NCBI RefSeq assembly: GCF_009753675.1
Contig: NZ_WQLV01000008.1
Coordinates: 62,001 to 126,000, forward strand
Length of the DNA stretch: 64,000 nucleotides
Origin: Parasedimentitalea huanghaiensis
Lineage (GTDB): Bacteria > Pseudomonadota > Alphaproteobacteria > Rhodobacterales > Rhodobacteraceae
Direction of reading: 5' to 3'
The position numbers and the translations under genes were made by a program. The notes beneath the pieces were generated by a model. The model searched no databases. It had not been told where the DNA came from and was given only the letters and a program-made list of their open reading frames with translations. Positions 54,534 through 62,803 of the stretch are shown piece after piece. Each line of letters starts with the position of its first letter. Position 1 is the first letter of the stretch.

Positions 54534-56492
54534 ATGGCCAATGACCTCCTCTCCGACACCGAAACGGAAACCTATGATGCATCCTCTATCGAGGTGTTGG
54601 AGGGACTCGAACCCGTCCGTCAGCGTCCGGGTATGTATATTGGTGGCACGGATGAACGGGCGCTGCATCACTTGGTGGCAGAAATTCTCGACAACTCCAT
54701 GGATGAAGCGGTGGCTGGCCACGCCACCCGCATCGAAGTCACGTTACATGCTGATTATTCGGTCACCATCACAGACAACGGCCGCGGCATCCCGATCGAC
54801 CCGCACCCCAAATTCCCCGACAAGAGCGCGCTCGAGGTGATCCTGTGTACCCTGCACGCCGGTGGTAAATTCTCGGGTAAAGCCTATCAAACCTCGGGCG
54901 GCTTGCACGGTGTGGGGTCCTCCGTCGTCAACGCCCTGTCTGACAGCCTGGTGGTGCAGGTTGCCAAAAACAAAGAACTGTTCGAACAGCGGTTTTCACG
55001 CGGCATTCCTTTGGGGCCGGTCGAAAAGGTTGGCGCAGCGCCAAACAAACGCGGCACCTTTATCACCTTCCACGCGGACGAACAGATCTTTGGCCACCAT
55101 CGTTTCAAACCTAAGCGTCTATTCACTCTGGTGCGCTCCAAGGCCTATCTCTACTCCGGTGTTGAAATCCGCTGGAAAACCGAAATCGACGATGGCGAGA
55201 CCGCAACCAGTGCCACCTTCCACTTCCCCGGCGGGCTCAAGGACTATCTAACCGAAGTGCTGGGCAAGTCCTCGGTCTATGCCGACGCGCCATTTGCGGG
55301 CAAGGTTGAGTTCCGCGAGAAATTTGGCGAGGCCGGCTATGTAGAGTGGGCGATCAACTGGACCCCATCACGCGACGGCTTTACCCAATCCTACTGTAAC
55401 ACTGTCCCCACCCCCGAAGGCGGCACCCATGTTGCCGGATTCTGGTCTGCGATCCTAAAAGGCATCAAGGCCTATGGTGAATTGGTTGGCAACAAAAAGT
55501 CCACCAGCATCAACCGCGACGATCTGATGGCCGGCGGCTGTGCACTGGTCTCCTGCTTCATTGCCGATCCAGCTTTTGTCGGCCAGACCAAAGACCGGTT
55601 ATCCTCGGAATCCGCCTCCAAAATGGTGGAAAACTCGGTCCGTGATCACTTTGACAACTGGTTGGCCTCTGACACCAAATCAGCCGGGGCCATTCTGGAT
55701 TTCCTTGTCCTGCGCGCCGAAGAGCGCCTGCGTCGCCGTCAGGAAAAAGAAACCCAGCGTAAATCAGCCACCAAGAAACTGCGCCTGCCGGGTAAGCTGA
55801 CCGATTGTACTGCCAAAAACCGCTCCGGCACCGAATTGTTCATCGTGGAGGGCGACTCGGCCGGTGGGTCCGGCAAAGGCGCACGCAACCGGACCAATCA
55901 GGCGCTGCTGCCGCTGAAGGGTAAAATCCTCAACGTGCTGGGCGCTGCCTCCAACAAGATTGGCACCAATGCCGAAATCCGCGACCTGTGTGAGGCGCTG
56001 GGGGTTGGTGTAGGCACCAAATTCAACCTCGACGATCTGCGTTATGACAAGATCATCATCATGACCGATGCGGACGTCGACGGCGCCCACATTGCCAGCC
56101 TGCTAATGACCTTTTTCTTCACCCAGATGCGGCCGCTGATCGACCATGGCCACCTCTATCTGGCCTGCCCACCGCTGTTCCGCCTCACCCAAGGCGCGCG
56201 ACGAGTGTATTGCCTCGACGAAGAAGAGCGCGACGCCTGGCTAGACAAAGGTCTGGGCGGCAAGGGTAAAATCGACATCTCCCGGTTCAAGGGTTTAGGC
56301 GAAATGGACGCCAAGGATCTGAAAGAGACCACCATGGACCCCACCACCCGCAAACTGATCCGCATTACCATTGACGAGGATGAACCGGGTGAGACTGGGG
56401 AATTGGTCGAGCAGCTGATGGGGAAGAAGCCCGAACTGCGGTTCCAGTATATCCAAGAGAACGCGCGGTTTGTGGAGGAGTTGGATGTTTGA
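54534..56492 (+). CDS. parE: DNA topoisomerase IV subunit B
   Basis: A 652-aa ParE with all expected parts: GHKL ATPase motifs (EILDNSMDEAVAG, DNGRGIPID, GGKFSGKAYQTSGGLHGVGSS near residue 120), the TOPRIM motif EGDSAGGSGKGARNR, and PLKGKILN. The C-terminal MDADVDGAHI-type segment reads MTDADVDGAHI, and GLGEMDAKDLKETTMDP follows. Subunit B of gyrase would be longer (about 800 aa), so this is ParE. The stop overlaps the start of the next, unrelated gene. Confidence 0.95.
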   Translation: MANDLLSDTETETYDASSIEVLEGLEPVRQRPGMYIGGTDERALHHLVAEILDNSMDEAVAGHATRIEVTLHADYSVTITDNGRGIPIDPHPKFPDKSALEVILCTLHAGGKFSGKAYQTSGGLHGVGSSVVNALSDSLVVQVAKNKELFEQRFSRGIPLGPVEKVGAAPNKRGTFITFHADEQIFGHHRFKPKRLFTLVRSKAYLYSGVEIRWKTEIDDGETATSATFHFPGGLKDYLTEVLGKSSVYADAPFAGKVEFREKFGEAGYVEWAINWTPSRDGFTQSYCNTVPTPEGGTHVAGFWSAILKGIKAYGELVGNKKSTSINRDDLMAGGCALVSCFIADPAFVGQTKDRLSSESASKMVENSVRDHFDNWLASDTKSAGAILDFLVLRAEERLRRRQEKETQRKSATKKLRLPGKLTDCTAKNRSGTELFIVEGDSAGGSGKGARNRTNQALLPLKGKILNVLGAASNKIGTNAEIRDLCEALGVGVGTKFNLDDLRYDKIIIMTDADVDGAHIASLLMTFFFTQMRPLIDHGHLYLACPPLFRLTQGARRVYCLDEEERDAWLDKGLGGKGKIDISRFKGLGEMDAKDLKETTMDPTTRKLIRITIDEDEPGETGELVEQLMGKKPELRFQYIQENARFVEELDV

Positions 56493-57439
56493 GCATCCCT
56501 GACCGCCATCACATTTTAGCAGAAACCTACCAAAAACAGTTTATTGAAGAAGGCAAGTGCGTCTGGGTTTATGACAAAGAAGTGGGGAAACCTTTCCCCA
56601 CTCAACCCAAAAACTCCACTGTGCGCACAGGCTTTAACACCGCACTTTTGCCGGATGGCAGCCTTGACAAGGCTTCAATGGAAACATTCTTTTCTAGGTT
56701 GGAAACCGAATACCCTCAAGCCATTGATCAATTTCGAACAGGATTCCAGACAAGCGAGCGAATAGATTATGCTATCGCATTTATGCAATTCCAAGCGGCG
56801 CGATCTCCATTGATTCGAAAATTCATGACCGAGATGCTCCTAGGGTTTACTCCTGACGACGAGAGCTTTCTGAAACTATTGCAGGTAGACAGTGTAGGAG
56901 TTGAACTTCTTCATCGAGCACGTTCAGGGGATGAGGATGCAAAGACAAAAATCGGGCTACATTCTACTCAACATATTGTGGAAGGAGTGAGCAAGGCACT
57001 TAAGGGAGTTTGGTACAGACCTATACGTATTGTTTCACCCATTCCCTTGATAACCTCTGACAGCCCAGTGACATATTTTGCGATCAAGAAAAAAAGAGGG
57101 AAACTTCAGGCAGGATTGCCATTAGTAGGATCACGAATATTGTGCTTCTTTCCGCTGGCAAGAGACATCATTTTGTTCGGCGACACCGAAAGACCTCCGT
57201 TCGACAAGTTGACCTACGATAGACCCAGTCAAGTTTCCAAATCCATCGCATTAGTGAAAAGGCTGAATGCCATTAGCGCCTTGAACGCAGAGCGAAGCAT
57301 CGTCGCCCCGTCCGAAAAGAGTTTGAGAAAAGCTCTGTCTTCTATTGCAAACAAAACCCCTAACGAAGCCACATTGTTTGAGATGTACAATCAGCTAGCC
57401 AAAGCTGCCCTACGTGAAAACTCCGTACACTGGGATTAG
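56489..57439 (+). CDS. DUF4238 family protein, atypical composition
   Basis: A 316-aa protein of the DUF4238 family. The N-terminal PDRHHILAETYQKQF carries the typical Hx(n)YQxxF pattern, and PLITSDSPVTYF near residue 190 is a family motif. It has no membrane segment. The TTG start overlaps the parE stop, with GAGGAG about 10 bases upstream. Its codon use is clearly more AT-rich than its neighbours, which suggests recent acquisition, and a dense repeat array follows. Function unknown; such genes are often strain-specific. Confidence 0.8.
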   Translation: MSIPDRHHILAETYQKQFIEEGKCVWVYDKEVGKPFPTQPKNSTVRTGFNTALLPDGSLDKASMETFFSRLETEYPQAIDQFRTGFQTSERIDYAIAFMQFQAARSPLIRKFMTEMLLGFTPDDESFLKLLQVDSVGVELLHRARSGDEDAKTKIGLHSTQHIVEGVSKALKGVWYRPIRIVSPIPLITSDSPVTYFAIKKKRGKLQAGLPLVGSRILCFFPLARDIILFGDTERPPFDKLTYDRPSQVSKSIALVKRLNAISALNAERSIVAPSEKSLRKALSSIANKTPNEATLFEMYNQLAKAALRENSVHWD

Positions 57440-57451
57440 TCTTTCCACACA

Positions 57452-57516
57452 AGGCCCGCGCCTGACCTTGGGGAGGCGTAAAGCGCCTTCCCGGGGGGAA
57501 GGTCAGGCGCGGGCCT
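57452..57516. repeat. 65-base near-perfect hairpin
   Basis: Arms at 57452-57469 and 57499-57516 are perfect 18-bp complements (AGGCCCGCGCCTGACCTT). An inner stem, GGGGAGGCG against CGCCTTCCC, lies between them. It is right after the DUF4238 gene and may be its terminator, but its right half recurs at 57645, so it is also part of a repeat family. Confidence 0.75.
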
Positions 57517-57567
57517 GACGGCCCAAGAGCACAACTAAAACTGTCACACTCTATGGCGGGGACATCA

Positions 57568-57667
57568 GCGCAGGGCTCCGCCCGTTCTCACTTCAAACAA
57601 TCCCCCAGATTGTTTGCCGCTTCGCGGACCAGTTCAAACTCCACGGGGGGAAGGTCAGGCGCGGGCC
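57568..57667. repeat. Complex repeat unit A
   Basis: Contains GCGCAGGGCTCCGCCCGT, then ACTTCAAACAATCCCCCAGA with the small hairpin AACAATC...GATTGTT, then TTGCCGCTTCG, CTCCACGGGGGG and finally the right arm of the 57452 hairpin again (57645-57667). Unit B at 57734 repeats most of this order. Confidence 0.7.
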
Positions 57668-57733
57668 GTGCGGCTATGCCTTACGTCCCAGGGGATATCC
57701 TGCTATCGGCGCACTTTGAATTGACCTGTTGGC

Positions 57734-57816
57734 GCGCAGGGCTCCGCCCGTCCAAACTTCAAACAGTCCCCCGGACTGTTTGCCGCTTCGGGAACCAGTG
57801 TGAACTCCACGGGGGA
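57734..57816. repeat. Complex repeat unit B
   Basis: A second, diverged copy of unit A: GCGCAGGGCTCCGCCCGT, ACTTCAAACAGTCCCCCGG with hairpin AACAGTC...GACTGTT, TGCCGCTTCGGGAACCAG, CTCCACGGGGGAG. Compensating changes keep the AACA-TGTT hairpin in both units, which suggests that structure is conserved. Confidence 0.7.
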
Positions 57817-57831
57817 GTTGTGGTCGTCTCG

Positions 57832-57854
57832 GAAATGATCCGGGGGATCATTTC
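57832..57854. repeat. Perfect GAAATGATCC palindrome in the array
   Basis: GAAATGATCC-GGG-GGATCATTTC is a perfect 10-bp stem with a 3-base loop. It is followed by GGGCGGAGCCC (57865 onward), an inverted version of the GGGCTCCGCCC in units A and B. Together the 57440-57913 gap is a mosaic of hairpins with no credible gene. Confidence 0.7.
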
Positions 57855-57913
57855 AGGCCGAAACGGGCGGAGCCCAAGGCGCGGGCCAACGGCGGCGAAT
57901 ATCAGCCCCGCAG

Positions 57914-58426
57914 TTACAACTTCCCAAACGCCACCCCACGCCAGACCCAGCCTTGCCCTGTCACCGCATCCTGCAACGGCGCCTTCATCTCTTTGCTGTC
58001 AAAGCGATAGTTGTAGATCTCTCCGGGCCGCAGCTCTTCGGTGAACCCATAGGCCTTGCCGAATGACACCTCTTTCTTCTGCCCCCGAAACGCCGAGGCG
58101 GAAAAGGACAGGGTCGGCACCCCAACCCGCCAGCTGATGGTGTAATCCTCATCCACCACGCGGACCTCGTGCTTGTCCACATCCAGCCGCATCTTGATCC
58201 GCGCCGCCCGCTCCAGCCCTGCCTTGGCAAACACCTCTACCCACTTTGCATCAATGATCTGCCATTCAGCCGCAAAATCACAGCTGCCATCGCTGCATTT
58301 CGTCACACTATAAGGCGCAGTCTCGCGGTTGACCGCCAAAATGGTAGCTTCAATGTCCTGGGGGGAGGCTGGCGAGGTCCCAGCCTCTGGCTTTTTCGTG
58401 CCCGACAACCAATCAAAAAATCCCAT
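57914..58426 (-). CDS. Conserved hypothetical protein
   Basis: A 170-aa protein beginning MGFFDWLSGTKKPEAG. A low-complexity linker is followed by a compact domain with KCSDGSCDFAAEWQIIDAKW and RLDVDKHEVRVVDEDYTISW. Two cysteines form CSDGSC. There is no signal peptide or membrane segment. GGGTGGGG precedes the start. I do not recognise the family. It is divergent from the lipoprotein gene with a 419-base gap between starts. Confidence 0.75.
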   Translation of the reverse strand: MGFFDWLSGTKKPEAGTSPASPQDIEATILAVNRETAPYSVTKCSDGSCDFAAEWQIIDAKWVEVFAKAGLERAARIKMRLDVDKHEVRVVDEDYTISWRVGVPTLSFSASAFRGQKKEVSFGKAYGFTEELRPGEIYNYRFDSKEMKAPLQDAVTGQGWVWRGVAFGKL

Positions 58427-58845
58427 AACCCCACCCTTTAAAAACCACACATCGTCATCAAAACAGGTTGTTGTTGAAATGGCAAAAGACATCAGCTGTT
58501 GCCTACCCGGCGCGCGCCCTGCTTGGCGGACCTTAATCCAAGCCTGCGATACGCAGGGCGTCGCGACACCGGCTGGACCTGACACCCCCAGCCACAGGAC
58601 ACTGGGCTCCTTTAAAACCGGAGCGATTTGACAGCTATCAGACGCGGGCGAAACGCCCGCCCGCTTCCGCATGGGCGGCGCCGTCCCCCTTACCCTTTTG
58701 ATCAGACCTTCTGTTGATCTTTTAGGAAAAAGTGCTTTTCTCCTCTGCCCGGACATCCCGCGCGGAGCAATTGTTGTGCAAAAAATCACCCTGCACCAGC
58801 GGTCGGGACTTGCTCCAGCCAGCAAAGCGCGGCTAACCTTACCCT
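58427..58845. other. 419-base divergent intergenic region
   Basis: No gene is recognised. The clearest structure is a perfect stem GCGGGCG-AAA-CGCCCGC at 58644-58660. Frames that run through this region have proline/arginine-rich products without family likeness. It should hold promoters for the two flanking divergent genes; a small RNA cannot be excluded. Confidence 0.4.
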
Positions 58846-59526
58846 ATGATCTTGCGCCTCTTTTTGATCCTGTTGCTTGTGACCTCTTGCGGGCGTCCCC
58901 TGACAGAGACGGAGCGCGCGTTTATCAGCCAAATCCACGGCGAGACGCTGGATCTGGATCGCATTCGTTTGGTGCGCGGTGCGCCGGTTGGCTCTGTTAC
59001 CTTTCGCCGCCTTCCCCGCCCACGCCTGACCTGCCGCGAGCGTATACTGCCGCCAGTACAGGATGAGATTGTCACCGCTTCGCCTGCTGCCGTGGCCCTA
59101 TTCAACCGCATATTCTTTACCAAGGACTGGTATGCCAATACCTATCTACCGGCCTATCCTGACCGGCTTTATCTGGTGGAGGCTATGCTGCTGGCGCATG
59201 AGCTGACCCATGCCTGGCAGTGGCAGAACCGCAAACAAACCGGCTATCACCCGCTGCGCGCCGCCGCCGAACATGGCACCCGCACCGACCCCTATCTGTT
59301 TGAACTGACGGCAGACGCCGACTTCCTCAGCTACGGATATGAACAACAGGGATCCATTGTCGAAGAATACGTCTGCTGCCGCGCGCTGGCCCCCAGGGCC
59401 CCACGCACCAAACGTCTGCACGAAATGCTCAGCGGAGCCATGCCAGTATCCGACCTGCCGCAAAACCGTGAAAGTGATGTTTACCTGCCGTGGAAAGACG
59501 CAGAGGTTTCAGGAATATGTGACTAG
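58846..59526 (+). CDS. Lipoprotein with zincin-like HELTH motif
   Basis: A 226-aa probable lipoprotein. Residues 1-15 are a type II signal peptide with lipobox LVTSC (C15). HELTH at residues 118-122 is a HExxH zinc-protease motif. It is followed by AWQWQNRKQTGY and, about 40 residues on, by ELTADADFLSYG, which could supply a third ligand. Length and layout do not match a named protease family that I can recall. It may be an outer-membrane-tethered peptidase or an inactive relative. No partner gene is apparent. Confidence 0.75.
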   Translation: MILRLFLILLLVTSCGRPLTETERAFISQIHGETLDLDRIRLVRGAPVGSVTFRRLPRPRLTCRERILPPVQDEIVTASPAAVALFNRIFFTKDWYANTYLPAYPDRLYLVEAMLLAHELTHAWQWQNRKQTGYHPLRAAAEHGTRTDPYLFELTADADFLSYGYEQQGSIVEEYVCCRALAPRAPRTKRLHEMLSGAMPVSDLPQNRESDVYLPWKDAEVSGICD

Positions 59527-59527
59527 T

Positions 59528-59590
59528 GGGTATCAGGGGGCTTTGCCCCCGGCCTGCGGCCTCCCCCAGGATATTTCTGGCTAGATGAAG
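59528..59590 (-). repeat. 62-base dispersed repeat, copy 2 (inverted)
   Basis: Reverse complement of the element at 52834 with only a few differences, most near the ATCAGGGGGC end. It begins right after the lipoprotein stop codon and ends 8 bases before the lolD stop, between convergent genes. Confidence 0.75.
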
Positions 59591-59598
59591 ATCCGGGG

Positions 59599-60279
59599 TT
59601 AGTCTGTCAGGATGCCATTCTCCAACCGGATGGTCCGGTCCATCCGGGCCGCCAGATCCAGATTATGAGTGGCAATCAGGGCCGTCATGCCAGTGTCCGC
59701 CACCAGATCCATTAGCGCGGCAAACACCTGATCTGACGTGCCTGGATCGAGGTTTCCGGTGGGTTCATCGGCCAACAGAATGCGGGGTTGATTGGCCAGG
59801 GCCCGACAAAAGGCCACGCGTTGTTGCTCTCCTCCGGACAGCGCTGCAGGACGGTGATCGGCACGCGATTCTAGTCCCACCCGCGTCAGCAGATCCAGTG
59901 CTCTTGCGTTGGCCTCGCCCTGAGAAGTGCCATTGGCCAGTTGCGGCAGGACAATGTTTTCCACCGCGCTGAATTCTGGCAGCAAGTGGTGGAACTGATA
60001 GATAAACCCAATATCTTGCCGCCGAACGCTGGTCCGCCTTCGATCACCTTTGCCCGTCAACTCTTGTCCGCCCACTTTGATCATACCATCATCCGGCGTG
60101 TCCAGCAGGCCTGCGATATGCAGCAGGGTAGATTTGCCACCGCCAGACGGCGCCAGCAGTGCCACCACCTCACCCGCACGCAAATTCAGATCGGCACCAC
60201 GCAGCACATCCACCTGCCCTGGCTTTCCCCGGCTATAGGACTTTGAAATCCCATTTAGTTCCAACATCAGTTCACTCAT
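59599..60279 (-). CDS. lolD: Lipoprotein-releasing ABC ATPase
   Basis: A 226-aa ATPase of the LolD/MacB class. Walker A is APSGGGKST at 43-51, the signature is LSGGEQQRV, and Walker B is ILLADEPTGNLDP. FIYQFHHLLPEFSA is a LolD-type Q-loop region (usual form FVYQFHHLLPEF). It energises transfer of lipoproteins from the inner membrane to LolA. The start overlaps the lolC stop by 8 bases, so the two are coupled. Confidence 0.95.
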   Translation of the reverse strand: MSELMLELNGISKSYSRGKPGQVDVLRGADLNLRAGEVVALLAPSGGGKSTLLHIAGLLDTPDDGMIKVGGQELTGKGDRRRTSVRRQDIGFIYQFHHLLPEFSAVENIVLPQLANGTSQGEANARALDLLTRVGLESRADHRPAALSGGEQQRVAFCRALANQPRILLADEPTGNLDPGTSDQVFAALMDLVADTGMTALIATHNLDLAARMDRTIRLENGILTD

Positions 60280-61558
60280 AGCGCAGCGCCTCTACCGGGT
60301 TCATTCGCGCGGCACGCCGGGCTGGAAAGAATGTGATCAGCCAGCTGAGAGCGAGGCTGAGGCCCGCTGCTGAGCTGACATCGCCAATGGTCACAATGGC
60401 TGAGGGGAAGAAGAAACCGTTGGCTTCCAAGTCACGTACACCACTGCCGGTGATCCAATCGACCAGCCCATAAATACTGTCGATATTGGCAGCGAACACT
60501 ACGCCCAGAACGACACCAATCAGCGTCCCCACAGTGCCTACCGAGGCGCCACACAGGAAAAACACGCGTAGAATGGACCCCTGACTCAACCCCATTGTGC
60601 GCAGGATGCCAATGTCACGGCCTTTGTTTTTCACCAGCATGATCAACCCTGAAACGATGTTAAGCGCCGCAATCAGTACCAGTATCGACAGCACAATAAA
60701 AATGGCGTTGTCCTGCATCTTGAGCGCCTGAATCATACCACCTGCCCTGTCTTGCCAAGTGGTTACATAGGCTCGATCCCCGCTGGACCGCAGTATGGGC
60801 AGTATAAGTGCACCAACCTTTGCCGGGTTTGTCAGGCGCAGATCAACCTGATCAACCGCGCCTTCCCGATTGAAGAAGCTCTGCGCCTGAGCCAGTGGCA
60901 AGTACAGGCGGCTTTGGTCGATGAAACCCTGCCCGGATGAAAATATAAACACCACCTCATAGGCAGACACCCGTGGCGAGGTTCCCATCGCGGTTTTGAC
61001 CCCATCAGGGGAAATCAACTTGATCCGATCGCCAACCCCTACCCCCAATTGCCGAGCCATCATTGCGCCAATGGCAACGCCCGTTTCAAAATCATCCAGG
61101 CTTCCCAAAGCTTCATTTGGTTTTGCCACCATCGGATAGTTGCGTAGATCCTCAAGTGTGATGCCATAGACATCCACTGGCAGGTTGCGCCCCCTGTAGC
61201 TGCCCATAACTTGCCCACGCACCAATGGAGACGCGTGGGTCACCTCTGGCAGGCCCCCAATTTTCTCAACAAGGCTACTATAATCGCGGATCAGGTGGTC
61301 GACGGGGATTTCACCGCTGAAGTCGCGCCGGTAGTGAACCTCGGCATGGGCATTTGCGCCCAGCATGGTCTGGATGATGTCCGAACGCAGACCTTCGCGC
61401 ACAGCCAGTGTTGCGACCAACGCAAACACTGCCAACGCGATCCCGATCAAACTGATCAATGTCATCACCGACACCCCACCATCCGCTTTACGGGCACGCA
61501 GGTATCGCCAGGCAATCATCCATTCAAATCTCGAAAACGGTGGTGGTGTATTGGCCAT
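60272..61558 (-). CDS. lolC: Lipoprotein-releasing permease (LolC/LolE)
   Basis: A 428-aa FtsX-fold permease. It starts with the LolC/E motif FEWMIAWRYLRARKADGGVSV, has a first membrane segment at about residues 30-52, a long periplasmic domain, and three C-terminal segments ending LITFFPARRAARMNPVEALRYE. With LolD it forms the LolCDE-type complex; alphaproteobacteria use a single LolC/E-type (LolF-like) permease as a homodimer. GGAG precedes the start. Confidence 0.93.
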   Translation of the reverse strand: MANTPPPFSRFEWMIAWRYLRARKADGGVSVMTLISLIGIALAVFALVATLAVREGLRSDIIQTMLGANAHAEVHYRRDFSGEIPVDHLIRDYSSLVEKIGGLPEVTHASPLVRGQVMGSYRGRNLPVDVYGITLEDLRNYPMVAKPNEALGSLDDFETGVAIGAMMARQLGVGVGDRIKLISPDGVKTAMGTSPRVSAYEVVFIFSSGQGFIDQSRLYLPLAQAQSFFNREGAVDQVDLRLTNPAKVGALILPILRSSGDRAYVTTWQDRAGGMIQALKMQDNAIFIVLSILVLIAALNIVSGLIMLVKNKGRDIGILRTMGLSQGSILRVFFLCGASVGTVGTLIGVVLGVVFAANIDSIYGLVDWITGSGVRDLEANGFFFPSAIVTIGDVSSAAGLSLALSWLITFFPARRAARMNPVEALRYE

Positions 61559-61662
61559 TTTGGCTCCTGCTCGGACTTTCCGCCAAAATGGTCTGTGACA
61601 CGGCCGGGGTCAAGCAGGGGGCTGCGACTGCGCGACAATCCCCGCCCAATACTATGCCCAGG

Positions 61663-61688
61663 TCTGTAGGCAAACTCTGTAGGCAAAC
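61663..61688. repeat. Tandem 13-base repeat
   Basis: TCTGTAGGCAAAC occurs twice in perfect tandem, upstream of lolC and downstream of the poly-threonine gene. It could be two binding half-sites or a replication-slippage duplication. Confidence 0.6.
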
Positions 61689-61727
61689 GGACCACTCCTA
61701 CACGACTTGGGAACATCCACACCAACA

Positions 61728-61754
61728 AGCCCCGGTGAAAACATCACCGAGGCT
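61728..61754 (-). terminator. Probable terminator of the poly-threonine gene
   Basis: On the minus strand GCCTCGGTGA-TGTTT-TCACCGGGGC forms a 10-bp stem with one mismatch, followed by TTGTTGG. It lies about 80 bases after the stop codon of the poly-threonine gene. Confidence 0.5.
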
Positions 61755-61834
61755 ACAAGCGCCTTGATAAGCCAAGCAAACACGACACAGGAAGTACTAC
61801 GTCACTGTGGTAATGCCCGGAACCTAACCATTGG

Positions 61835-62170
61835 TTATCTGGTTGTTGTGGTGGTTGTTGTGGTGGTGGTTCCGTCGCTGCTGTCTCCGACAACGACTGC
61901 CAGGACGACAAGTGCCGCAAGCCCAGCTGCCCCAGCCCCGCCAGCCAATGCCGTTCCCTCCAACACATTGTTGGTTACAGGTCCGCCGCGGCAAAAGACC
62001 TGCAGAACACCGCTTTCAAGATACTCGGCCCGCACCAGCTCACCAGTCCCACAAACTTGACGGTTTCGCGCGTCAGTCAAGGCATCCCCTGTGACCTGAG
62101 GCAAGGCGGCATTAGGCATTGAGGACACAATTACCCCAAGAGAAAGCATTTTTAACCACGCAAACGACAT
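61835..62170 (-). CDS. Small secreted protein with poly-threonine tail (GfcA/YjbE-like layout)
   Basis: A 111-aa protein. Residues about 1-22 are a signal peptide (LKMLSLGVIVSSMPNAALP). A short globular part with two cysteines (C40, C60) follows, then a glycine/alanine-rich hydrophobic segment at 74-95, an acidic DSSDG, ten consecutive threonines (101-110) and a final arginine. That order, hydrophobic segment, GDxSDG, Thr tract and terminal Arg, resembles E. coli GfcA and YjbE, linked to capsule/exopolysaccharide operons. No polysaccharide genes are seen here. The start at 62170 has GGGGA 7 bases upstream. The threonine codons are ACC/ACA repeats and could vary in number by slippage. Confidence 0.78.
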   Translation of the reverse strand: MSFAWLKMLSLGVIVSSMPNAALPQVTGDALTDARNRQVCGTGELVRAEYLESGVLQVFCRGGPVTNNVLEGTALAGGAGAAGLAALVVLAVVVGDSSDGTTTTTTTTTTR

Positions 62171-62372
62171 TAGATTATCCCCATTTTCGAAAATGATCTG
62201 CTTGAAGTAGCGCGGGGTTTCCCTATTTCTACCCCCTTTTAACAACTTTGCATGACCGTTCATAAATAGTTTCGTTTCGGCACCCGTCAAAGGCGCTGAA
62301 GAACCGAAAAAGCCACCTGGTGGAGAGGGCCAGCTTGGTTTTCTCCCCTTGCTGACCCAGCGAATTTCTCGG

Positions 62373-62753
62373 TTATGCAACCTCGCGCTCCAGGAACCAG
62401 ATCTTGGATACAATTTTCCAACCGTCTGACCCTTTCACAAATCCAAGGTGATCCTGATACACTTTTTCTCGTGCGCGGATGCGGATTTTGACGGTGGCGC
62501 ATTTGGGAGACAGCCAGTCAATCATCAGGATCTCACTTTCGGGAGCCTGACCAAGGTTGGCCGGAGAGTTTGGTTCATTTAGCCCAACGTCGCGAATAAA
62601 CGGTGCAATCGGCTCCGCAAAAATCTCACCAGTTTCGGCATCAAACAGGCTCGAGCTTTCGTGAAACACTGCATTCAATTTGTCAGTGTCACAGTGAAAT
62701 AAGCCGTCAAAGTAGACCTGTACGGCGTCAAAGAGTTCGGGGTTCTGAACCAT
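62373..62753 (-). CDS. NTF2/SnoaL-like protein
   Basis: A 126-aa NTF2-fold protein. It has the helix-turn FDAVQVYFDGLFHCDTDKLNAVFHESSSLFDAETGEI at the start and the sheet KCATVKIRIRAREKVYQDHLGFVK at the end, with LEREVA last. This is the small cone-shaped fold of SnoaL/DUF4440 proteins. AAGGAAG precedes the start. It is divergent from a GlxA-type regulator, with only 50 bases between the starts, and so is probably under its control. Ligand and activity unknown. Confidence 0.82.
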   Translation of the reverse strand: MVQNPELFDAVQVYFDGLFHCDTDKLNAVFHESSSLFDAETGEIFAEPIAPFIRDVGLNEPNSPANLGQAPESEILMIDWLSPKCATVKIRIRAREKVYQDHLGFVKGSDGWKIVSKIWFLEREVA

Positions 62754-62803
62754 GGTGTGCTTCCTTATGTTGCTTTGTCGCAATTTGCCTGTACAGTGAA
62801 ATA

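Noticed and set aside
57568-57816. Possible CRISPR-like array in the repeat region
   Set aside because: Only two units, unequal spacing, diverged sequence with compensatory changes, and no cas genes in the window.
57553-58044. Plus-strand frame of 163 codons through the repeat array
   Set aside because: It runs through hairpins and repeated units and overlaps the 3' end of a better minus-strand gene. The product changes composition at each repeat.
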